Origin: Candidatus Eiseniibacteriota bacterium
GTDB lineage: Bacteria > Arandabacterota > Arandabacteria > Arandabacterales > Arandabacteraceae
Direction of reading: 5' to 3'
Assembly: GCA_030592245.1 (NCBI GenBank)
Contig: JAUVJV010000098.1
Location: 1 to 7,433, forward strand
DNA: 7,433 nt
The position numbers and the translations under genes were made by a program. Positions 1 to 5,749 of this stretch are shown one piece after another (position 1 is the stretch's first letter; each line of letters begins with the position of its first letter). The notes below the pieces were generated by a model. The model did not search any database and was not told where the DNA came from. It saw nothing but the letters and a program-made list of their open reading frames with translations.

Positions 1-66
1 CATCGTTGGGCTCGAGACCCGGCCTACGACCGATAGCATTACCAGACGATCCGAATTGGTTTTCAT
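1..66 (-). CDS. Possible 5' end of a further gene, cut by the left window edge
   Basis: An ATG at 66-64 opens a frame that stays stop-free for all 22 visible codons (MKTNSDRLVMLSVVG followed by RVSSPTM) and runs off the window. It has an AAAGGGG ribosome-binding-like stretch at 83-77, 10 nt upstream. The same AGGGG core precedes the two lipoprotein genes in this window. It lies 111 nt downstream of the preceding stop on the same strand, with no convincing terminator or promoter between, so it could be a fourth operon member. The visible peptide has no hydrophobic signal sequence, unlike its neighbours. A stop-free run of 22 codons is easily due to chance in GC-rich DNA. I do not recognise a family. 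Confidence 0.35.
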   Translation of the reverse strand, partial: MKTNSDRLVMLSVVGRVSSPTM

Positions 67-177
67 ATCAGCGGCGCCCCTTTCGGCTTATCCTAGCGCT
101 CCTTCTCTGACAGTGCTTGTTCCTCTAGAAGGCATATTACGTAATTCTCGGCTGGAGTGGGGCCGGGAGACCACACG

Positions 178-1599
178 CTATCTTACGACTATGAATCTCC
201 CAACCGATTCACCTAATTTCGACTCAACATGGTAGATATATATGCCGCTGGCTATGCCCCTTCCATCAGCGTTCCTGAGGTTCCATTCGGCCGAACCCTG
301 CTTCTTGGATTCATCATAGCTGTATCTATCCGGCCGGACCGCGTCGACAAATCCGCCGGTGGCATCATAGATACTAATCGTAGCGTCTTCCGGCACGTTT
401 ATGAACATCAGCTTGGAGTCGTCGATCTCCCAGCCGGCACGCAGAACATAAGGATTGGGCACGACCGTGACATTTCCCACACCTCTGGAATCGGGCGGCA
501 CCGAAGGGATCACGCGATGCCAGTAAATGATCGAGTCCAGCGGGCTCAAGACCTGCTGATGATCTTCGGACCAGTCCCATGTGACCACGGCATACCAGTA
601 GGGAAAACCGTTGAGCACGGTCTCCAGGCCGGGGTCAGGGGTGACGTTGGGCTGGTCGCCCACAACGCCGCGGTCAACGTAGTTCCTGTCTCCCCAGGGA
701 TCGTAATTCCCGTCCTGGTCCTGGAAAAACTCAAAGCTATCACACTTGCTGATATTGGCCCTGACCTTGTACAGGTCTCCCCTGTCCTCGACCGACTTGC
801 GGATAACCAGATAGCCCTCGAAGGTCTCACCCCGAATCGCGAAGCGGTTGCCATTGACCAGCGGGATCACGACTTCGACTGCGAACGCGTCATTTGTCAT
901 GTATGTACCGGCAGGGAACTTGACCCGGAGGCCCTGGTCGACCTCTATCGAGATATCGGCCTGCGTGACCGTGAAAGAACCGGTGGAATTCAGGTCATTG
1001 ACCCATTCGAAATCGACATCGCCGCCTGTCCCGGTGACTTCGCCCCCGGACGTGCAGGTGAAGACATAATCGACTGAGGAGTCTCCCGGTTCAGGAGACT
1101 CACCCACATAGATGCCATGGAAAGCCGGGATCGGACCGGCCCAACCCGTCGCATCCATCAAGAACAGACCGGTCGAGTCCACCTTGACCCGCATCCCGTC
1201 CGACAGGTCAAAGAATATCTCCACGTCAGGGATGCTGACCCGCCTGGGCCTGGCCGTCCCTTCCTTCCAGTCGATGATCTCCTGCCACGAAAGCTCGATT
1301 GAGTCTCTTACATTAGACACCAGGAAATCATAGGTCCAGTCACACGCGCCCAGATAGAATCCCTCGGAGCTGAGGGTAGCCCCACCCTCCCAGGGAAACG
1401 AAATCGACCCCGTCACGGGAGGCTCCACGGAAACCAGGCTCTCGGGATTCAAGTCCCTCCAGAGAAGGTCAACAAGTCTGTCACCCTCGGTGACCTCGAC
1501 CTCCGGCGGAATCAGGTTGACTCCACCCATACACACGCCAACTGCCAGCAGGAGCACCACGGCTATCCCGGGAAACACACTATTGATCACCTTGAACAT
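178..1599 (-). CDS. Secreted surface protein with C-terminal FlgD-Ig/type-A-sorting-like domain
   Basis: The frame is open from an ATG at 1629, but I choose the ATG at 1599 (473 aa). It has a GGAGGAA Shine-Dalgarno just upstream and starts directly with a signal peptide (MFKVINSVFPGIAVVLLLAV), whereas the longer forms would put ten polar residues in front of it. A Cys at 23 ends the hydrophobic stretch, but Val at -1 makes a poor lipobox, so signal peptidase I processing is more likely. Residues about 30-370 are beta-rich with no family I can name. Two similar segments (about 125-151 and 215-240, each with D-x-I then G-x-RVK) suggest an internal repeat. Residues about 375-473 form a FlgD-Ig/sorting-type domain: VVPNPYV near 379, LMFINVPEDATISIYD, an EWNLRNADGR turn, ASGIYIYHVES, and a final FIVVR. 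Such domains are known to direct type IX secretion in Bacteroidetes; use of that route here is inference. It is the last clear gene of a three-gene operon. Confidence 0.9.
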   Translation of the reverse strand: MFKVINSVFPGIAVVLLLAVGVCMGGVNLIPPEVEVTEGDRLVDLLWRDLNPESLVSVEPPVTGSISFPWEGGATLSSEGFYLGACDWTYDFLVSNVRDSIELSWQEIIDWKEGTARPRRVSIPDVEIFFDLSDGMRVKVDSTGLFLMDATGWAGPIPAFHGIYVGESPEPGDSSVDYVFTCTSGGEVTGTGGDVDFEWVNDLNSTGSFTVTQADISIEVDQGLRVKFPAGTYMTNDAFAVEVVIPLVNGNRFAIRGETFEGYLVIRKSVEDRGDLYKVRANISKCDSFEFFQDQDGNYDPWGDRNYVDRGVVGDQPNVTPDPGLETVLNGFPYWYAVVTWDWSEDHQQVLSPLDSIIYWHRVIPSVPPDSRGVGNVTVVPNPYVLRAGWEIDDSKLMFINVPEDATISIYDATGGFVDAVRPDRYSYDESKKQGSAEWNLRNADGRGIASGIYIYHVESKLGESVGRFIVVR

Positions 1600-1602
1600 A
1601 CT

Positions 1603-1609
1603 TTCCTCC
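1603..1609 (-). promoter_or_regulatory. Ribosome binding site that fixes the start of the 473-aa gene
   Basis: Read on the minus strand this is GGAGGAA, with the GGAGG core five nt from the ATG at 1599. The upstream ATGs at 1617 and 1629 lack a comparable site, and the 1629 ATG is preceded only by GCGGGGATC. The site therefore supports the shorter start. Confidence 0.75.
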
Positions 1610-1641
1610 GAGTTCATCCGAAACGGCATGATCCCCGCAGA

Positions 1642-3840
1642 TCAATACCCCACGGGCTCCTCACCGAATTCCTCAAGGAGATCCCGTATGAGATCCTTGA
1701 TCTTGGCATGATCGAACCAGTACTCGGGAGCTCCTATATAGGCTGCGTGCCCCCGCAAACCGTGACTGGGTACGTACACCGCTATATAATCATCTCCAGA
1801 GTCAACCCACTCTCCCGAAGTGTCTATCGCCGTACTGTAGAGCGGCACGACATTGAAGTCGTCCCGCAGTTCGGTAATGTAAAAGGCATTCTGGAAAGAC
1901 CCCCTGATCCCGCTTATGTCGGCCTGCGGCCCCATCTTGATTATGGTGTCAGCAAACGCTTCGGAGCAGCCGTCGCATGGCCACAGGGCATTGTACGGCT
2001 TCGCCGGAGAAACCGACTTGATCCTCTCTATGCCGAAGACATCCCAGTTCCAATTGTAAAGCGACTCCTCGCGGGCCGAATCCCACTTGGGACGGAAGTC
2101 CCAGTCTGTGAAGGTCGGGCGCCTCGAGGCTGGAGGAGTCCCATCCGGCCAGTAACCCGACGCATATGAGGGGTTCTTGCCGATGACGATCAGGTTGCCT
2201 CCGACCTTGACATAGGAATGGAGATAGTTGCCGAGCTCCGTGCACACCTTAAGCAGGTGCGTGGCCGGGGTCTCAACATCCTGATCAACGACCCAGATGA
2301 CCGTCGTGGACTGGTCAACCAACCTGATCGGCAAGTCATTAAGGAAGTCCCGTCCCGTGTCAAACTCCTCCCAGTTATAGCCCGCGAGGATATCCAACCA
2401 CTGCGCGTCCTGCGCCTCCTCGTAGGCGCCCCAGGATGGCTCGAGCCACTTGGCGCGATCATCATCCACCAGGAGGATCTTCCTCTCCGGTGCCCGCCTG
2501 GGGCCCTCGAGGATCTCCAGATGGAACTCGCAATGCGAAATGAGCTGGTTTAAGTCCTTCAGCTCGACAACGAAGACATGGCGCCCCAGTGATGGAGTCA
2601 ACCTGCTCCCGTCCAGAGGGTACCGGATGAACCACTCGGGCGTGGACCCCGGGTCTCTGATGGGAGCCGTACCGGTCCAGTAGTTCCAGGCAGAGCCCGG
2701 ATTTTCAGGGCTGTCCCAGTAGAAACGGTAGGACTCGGCAACCTCGCCACGCCCTTCGTCCTCGTCGGCCCAGAACCTGAAAGTCACATCGGTTCCTAAG
2801 AACGCTCCCGCAATATTGGACTCGTAATCGGAGACATTGATGCTTCTTCTCCTGCCCAGCGCACCCGCGTCTATGTTGGTAGTCACGCCGGACCCGGTCT
2901 CGACCACGACGAGCGTGAGATCGTTCCCCTGGAACAGCTTCACTGGCAGTACCGCTCCCCCCTCATCCTTCACGGTGACATAGACCTTTATCAGCTCCAT
3001 TGTACCCGCGTAGTACGAGAGGTCAATGTCCTTCACGAAAGTGCAATCGGCAGGCACCCACTCGCTCCAATAACCCATCGGTGGAGCAGCATAGGGGGGC
3101 GGGCAGACGACGCTATCGGACGGTATACATATATATGTATGGTCGAACGGCGGAAGTATGGCAACTTCCTCAGGAGTGAAATGAACACTGCTATCCATGA
3201 CCGTCAGGTATTTGTATTCAAGTTTGGAAGGATCCCCGTCAGGGTCCTCACCCTTCCACTCGATATAAGGATGCGCGGGCACATCTATGAAGTCGATGGG
3301 AGGCATGTCGGGCACCTCTATCGTGACCGTGGGAATAGCATTGTCGGCCTTGAAGAAAACCATCGTGGGGTCTTCTGATGCGGCCCAGTGGTCATCGATC
3401 GCCCTGACGAAAAGCCCCCAGGTAGACCATGCGCCTGCGGTGTTTACCTCAGCCTGGCAGGTAGAATCCTGGCAGATGGAATCAGCCTGAAGCACAAACA
3501 GGCTCTCCCTTGAGGTGGTGACCCTTGAGGTGTCAAAGTCGCCCGGAACCAGGTCAGGCCAGTCAATGTCCAGAGGAGTGTCGTCACGATCAACGTCTTT
3601 CACCGTCTGGACCTGGAACCCAATCACGTCACCATCCATATCCGTACCATACCAGTAGACCAGGACCTTATAGTAGGTCAGGGAGTTCTCCGTCGGGCCG
3701 AATGCTATATGCGTCTCGGGTGGGATGTTGAGGGCCCGGGTTCCGCCTGACTTCTCGCTGCATGCGGTAAAGAGGAGTAAGAGGATGCACCCTGCGGCGA
3801 CACCCAATCCCAAAAGCCTGCGTAGTCTCGATTTGTTCAT
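1642..3840 (-). CDS. Lipoprotein with Ig-like DxDG modules and C-terminal GATase-like domain
   Basis: The protein is 732 aa from the ATG at 3840; a GTG at 3849 would add three residues but has no spaced ribosome site. The N-terminus (MNKSRLRRLLGLG...) runs into a hydrophobic stretch ending LLFTAC, a plausible lipobox with lipid-anchored Cys27. Residues about 38-445 hold at least three Ig/FN3-like modules. The first starts at PPETHIAF, with acidic loops TDMDGD, EDPDGD and ADEDEG. From KILLVDDD at 454 to about 728 comes a GATase-like alpha/beta domain: the first strand, a VIWVVDQDVET strand, an amphipathic helix, then KVGGNLIVIG. A late strand AAYIGAPEYWF and a closing helix end the protein. 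The nucleophile-elbow position carries no Cys, so glutaminase activity is not expected. A CxxC (Cys622, Cys625) lies in this domain. It follows its shorter paralogue by 15 nt and precedes the sorting-domain protein by 42 nt. The biological role is unknown. Confidence 0.9.
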   Translation of the reverse strand: MNKSRLRRLLGLGVAAGCILLLLFTACSEKSGGTRALNIPPETHIAFGPTENSLTYYKVLVYWYGTDMDGDVIGFQVQTVKDVDRDDTPLDIDWPDLVPGDFDTSRVTTSRESLFVLQADSICQDSTCQAEVNTAGAWSTWGLFVRAIDDHWAASEDPTMVFFKADNAIPTVTIEVPDMPPIDFIDVPAHPYIEWKGEDPDGDPSKLEYKYLTVMDSSVHFTPEEVAILPPFDHTYICIPSDSVVCPPPYAAPPMGYWSEWVPADCTFVKDIDLSYYAGTMELIKVYVTVKDEGGAVLPVKLFQGNDLTLVVVETGSGVTTNIDAGALGRRRSINVSDYESNIAGAFLGTDVTFRFWADEDEGRGEVAESYRFYWDSPENPGSAWNYWTGTAPIRDPGSTPEWFIRYPLDGSRLTPSLGRHVFVVELKDLNQLISHCEFHLEILEGPRRAPERKILLVDDDRAKWLEPSWGAYEEAQDAQWLDILAGYNWEEFDTGRDFLNDLPIRLVDQSTTVIWVVDQDVETPATHLLKVCTELGNYLHSYVKVGGNLIVIGKNPSYASGYWPDGTPPASRRPTFTDWDFRPKWDSAREESLYNWNWDVFGIERIKSVSPAKPYNALWPCDGCSEAFADTIIKMGPQADISGIRGSFQNAFYITELRDDFNVVPLYSTAIDTSGEWVDSGDDYIAVYVPSHGLRGHAAYIGAPEYWFDHAKIKDLIRDLLEEFGEEPVGY
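3125..3140. repeat. Perfect 16-bp AT-rich palindrome inside a coding region
   Basis: ATACATATATATGTAT is identical to its reverse complement and sits in a 19-bp alternating purine-pyrimidine tract (3123-3141). It encodes T-Y-I-C-I in the second Ig-like module of the 732-aa lipoprotein, using two ATA isoleucine codons that are unusual in this GC-rich setting. Functional meaning is uncertain; it may be a chance result of the Tyr/Ile codons. Confidence 0.5.
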
Positions 3841-3848
3841 CTCCCCCA

Positions 3849-3854
3849 CCCCCT
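3849..3854 (-). promoter_or_regulatory. Ribosome binding site for the 732-aa lipoprotein gene
   Basis: On the minus strand this reads AGGGGG, eight nt before the ATG at 3840 and just past the TAG stop of the upstream gene. For the alternative GTG at 3849 the same tract would overlap the start codon, so it favours the ATG. Confidence 0.55.
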
Positions 3855-3855
3855 G

Positions 3856-5553
3856 CTATGGTATGCTGAATGTGTAGATCTCGCCGTCCTCCCGCGTCCC
3901 CAGGTAATCTCCATTATAGACGCGGAAATCGAGCTCGTACGTACCGGCCTCCAGGTTGTCCACCCTCAAGAAAGTCTTGTACCGTTGATCAGTCCTGGTG
4001 TTCCTGCTGGTCTGTTTGACCCATTGGCTCCACTGTGAGGTGCCTTCAAGCCGGTATCTGAAACGGTATTTCATAAGGGCCTGCTCCCGCTGGCCCGGAC
4101 GCGTACCCCATCCGTAGCCTTCATCCACATCCGAACACTCCCACCTGAACGTCACGTCGATGCCGTCGGGATCTTCAACGTGATGGTAGATGGTGTTGAT
4201 CTCCGGAGTGAAATTGACCTCAAAAGGAAGCCGGACAGGAGATCCGTCGGCCTTAAGATGATTATCGCGAGAGCTTACTATTAGCGTGAAGGGCCGGTCG
4301 CTGTCAAGATAGGGTGGCCCTTCTTCCGTCACGTCACAGTAATAAACAATGGCATCCTCGGCACCGCATGGATTTGACGTCCAGTCCGACTTGAGCAGCG
4401 TGCCCTTGATGCTCCACTTGAATTCCGAGGGGGGGCCACCATCAAGAGGCCCGTCCTTGTCCCACCCGTGAAACTCCATTCTCAACTGGCCGAAATGGTA
4501 CCCAAGACGCTGATCGGCATAGTATGCCACCGAGTCAGGATCCTCATACTCGTCCCATTCTCGGGAGTAAATCAGGATCTCAGGAAGCGAATCCGACAAG
4601 GGGTTCCCGCCGAAGTCGCGAGTGCGCCGGAAGCTCCAGACCCTGTCGAGCACGGTGTCCGGGTCATAGTTGATGATAAACCGGGCTATCTCCTCCTGGC
4701 TCCTCGCGTTTGCGTCATCGATCGCGGAGATGCGGAGCTCATGGAAGCCTATATCGACATCGCCAACAGGGTACACCCGATCACCTTCCTCATCCATATC
4801 CGGCGGATAGTAGACCAATGTGCGCGTACCCACATAGCAGGAGCACGGATCCATCAGGCAGCCTTCATAGGGCTCGAGACACTCGTCCCAGACAGGCGAA
4901 CGGGCCTCCTCAGACGATGAATCCAGACGCAACCTCCACTCGGTTATGTATCCGTCGGGGTCGTCTCCCTGCCAGTCCAGGGTGATCAAAATGGGCTCCG
5001 TGGGACTGGCGAGATTGTAAGCCGGAAGCGTGTCACCCTTCTCGGTTGGGGACCTGAGTTCGGTATTGATATTATCTGATATGAAAATATCTATCCAGGG
5101 AAGCTCATAATCAATGGCAACGAAATTGGTCAGCGCAGGCGTGGGATCTTCCTTGCCCTCATTGTCGATGGCAATGACATAAAGGCTGTGGTTCCTCGAG
5201 TTGGGCCTGTCCGCCCTCAGGACAAAGAGGCTCTCGGTGGCATCGGTAACAAACCATGGGAGATTAAGCAGGTACTCGGCTATGTCCTCATCGCCGGTTC
5301 GCCCTCCGTAGATCTCATCCTCGACCACTGTGGCGAGCTTGTATCTGACGACCACCCCATCACGGTCCAGTCCGGTCCACCGCACCAGGTACTTGTGGAA
5401 CACCTTGTCGCCCTGCCGGGGAAAAACCGAAAGAACAGTCTCGGGCTCCCTGTTGATATCCGGTCTCGCGATGTCCTCCTTCCTGCACCCGGCCGCGATC
5501 AGCAGCGACAAGGCCACCACGAACACAACGAGCGAGGCTTTCCGCTTTAGCAT
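3856..5553 (-). CDS. Lipoprotein made of Ig-like DxDG modules, short paralogue of the next gene
   Basis: The protein is 565 aa, with the only good ATG at 5553 and AGGGG seven nt upstream. The signal peptide MLKRKASLVVFVVALSLL ends in IAAGC, a good lipobox, so Cys23 should be lipid-modified. The rest is Ig/FN3-like modules. The first runs from REPETVLSVFP at about 36 to 147, with LDRDG and SLFVLRAD. The second (about 185-296) has DDPDGYITEW and a dense cysteine cluster (Cys225, 232, 237, 239). A third region (about 300-450) has WDKDG, and the last (about 457-565) has EDPDGIDVTFRW and ends in IYTFSIP. The order and motifs of the first, second and last modules match the downstream 732-aa lipoprotein almost region by region. 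The GATase-like domain is absent and there is no C-terminal sorting domain. It is the promoter-proximal gene of the operon. DxDG loops often bind calcium in such folds; that is inference here. No enzyme motif is seen; an adhesive or scaffold role is a guess. Confidence 0.9.
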   Translation of the reverse strand: MLKRKASLVVFVVALSLLIAAGCRKEDIARPDINREPETVLSVFPRQGDKVFHKYLVRWTGLDRDGVVVRYKLATVVEDEIYGGRTGDEDIAEYLLNLPWFVTDATESLFVLRADRPNSRNHSLYVIAIDNEGKEDPTPALTNFVAIDYELPWIDIFISDNINTELRSPTEKGDTLPAYNLASPTEPILITLDWQGDDPDGYITEWRLRLDSSSEEARSPVWDECLEPYEGCLMDPCSCYVGTRTLVYYPPDMDEEGDRVYPVGDVDIGFHELRISAIDDANARSQEEIARFIINYDPDTVLDRVWSFRRTRDFGGNPLSDSLPEILIYSREWDEYEDPDSVAYYADQRLGYHFGQLRMEFHGWDKDGPLDGGPPSEFKWSIKGTLLKSDWTSNPCGAEDAIVYYCDVTEEGPPYLDSDRPFTLIVSSRDNHLKADGSPVRLPFEVNFTPEINTIYHHVEDPDGIDVTFRWECSDVDEGYGWGTRPGQREQALMKYRFRYRLEGTSQWSQWVKQTSRNTRTDQRYKTFLRVDNLEAGTYELDFRVYNGDYLGTREDGEIYTFSIP

Positions 5554-5560
5554 TAATCTA

Positions 5561-5565
5561 CCCCT
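5561..5565 (-). promoter_or_regulatory. Ribosome binding site for the 565-aa lipoprotein gene
   Basis: The minus strand reads AGGGG followed by seven nt and the ATG at 5553. It shares the AGGGG core with the site of the next gene. Confidence 0.55.
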
Positions 5566-5604
5566 GCGTCTGACACCACGAATTAACCCCCGTATGTGGA
5601 AACT

Positions 5605-5627
5605 GACGGGCTTCTACAGGTCCCGTC
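5605..5627 (-). repeat. Inverted repeat at the predicted transcript start (5'-UTR hairpin or operator)
   Basis: On the minus strand GACGGG (5627-5622) and CCCGTC (5610-5605) form a perfect 6-bp stem around an 11-nt loop. The first base of the stem falls at about the transcription start predicted from the promoter, so the mRNA would begin with a hairpin. That could shield the 5' end from decay. The same bases could instead be a half-site operator for a regulator blocking initiation. Confidence 0.45.
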
Positions 5628-5633
5628 CAACGA

Positions 5634-5663
5634 ACTATAACCAGAGGCTTCGTGCTTTGTCAA
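5634..5663 (-). promoter_or_regulatory. Sigma70-type promoter for the three-gene operon
   Basis: The minus strand shows TTGACA (5663-5658), a perfect -35 hexamer, an 18-bp spacer, and TATAGT (5639-5634), five of six matches to the -10 consensus. A T-rich tract lies upstream of the -35. The start point should be near 5627, giving a leader of about 74 nt before the ATG at 5553. It sits between the terminator of the upstream gene and the first lipoprotein gene, where an operon promoter is expected. It assumes an E. coli-like housekeeping sigma factor. Confidence 0.75.
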
Positions 5664-5690
5664 CACAAAAACAACGGGGTGAGAGGGCAT

Positions 5691-5727
5691 AAAAAGGGCC
5701 GGAGCCCTCGAAAGTGAGGGCCCCGGC
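5691..5727 (-). terminator. Intrinsic terminator of the upstream sorting-domain gene
   Basis: The minus strand has a 12-bp stem, GCCGGGGCCCTC with GAGGGCTCCGGC, containing one G-U wobble. A 6-nt loop closes it, and it is followed by CC and five T. It starts 22 nt after the TAG stop at 5752-5750. There is no T-run after the stem on the plus strand, so it acts on minus-strand transcripts only. It separates the upstream gene from the operon downstream. Confidence 0.85.
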
Positions 5728-5749
5728 TGGTATCACCAGAAATCCGTTT

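Noticed and set aside
88..100. TAGGAT as a -10 promoter element for the possible gene at the left edge
   Set aside because: No acceptable -35 hexamer lies 16-18 bp upstream (AAGCAC at best).
149..174. Terminator hairpin just after the 473-aa gene (TCTCCCGGC with GCCGAGA on the minus strand)
   Set aside because: The stem is only 4 plus 3 bp with a two-base bulge, and no T-run follows.
229..1077. Long plus-strand open frame of 282 codons antisense to the 473-aa gene
   Set aside because: It lies wholly inside a gene with a signal peptide, ribosome site and recognisable C-terminal domain. Its own translation has no domain, no hydrophobic pattern and no ribosome site. Such mirror frames are common opposite GC-rich genes.
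1531..1533. Lipoprotein lipobox at Cys23 of the 473-aa protein (AVGVC)
   Set aside because: Val at -1 does not fit the Gly/Ala/Ser needed by signal peptidase II, and the protein has its own C-terminal sorting-type domain. A degenerate lipobox cannot be fully excluded.
2463..2481. KILLVDDD read as the first strand of a response-regulator receiver domain
   Set aside because: There is no phospho-acceptor Asp strand of the LxDxxMP type and no conserved Lys strand. The protein is a lipoprotein outside the cytoplasm and the domain is about twice receiver length.
4468..4920. Plus-strand open frames of about 150 codons (also 1708-2169 and 6200-6658)
   Set aside because: Each is antisense to a well-supported minus-strand gene and shows low-complexity Arg/Pro/His-rich composition without family motifs or start signals.
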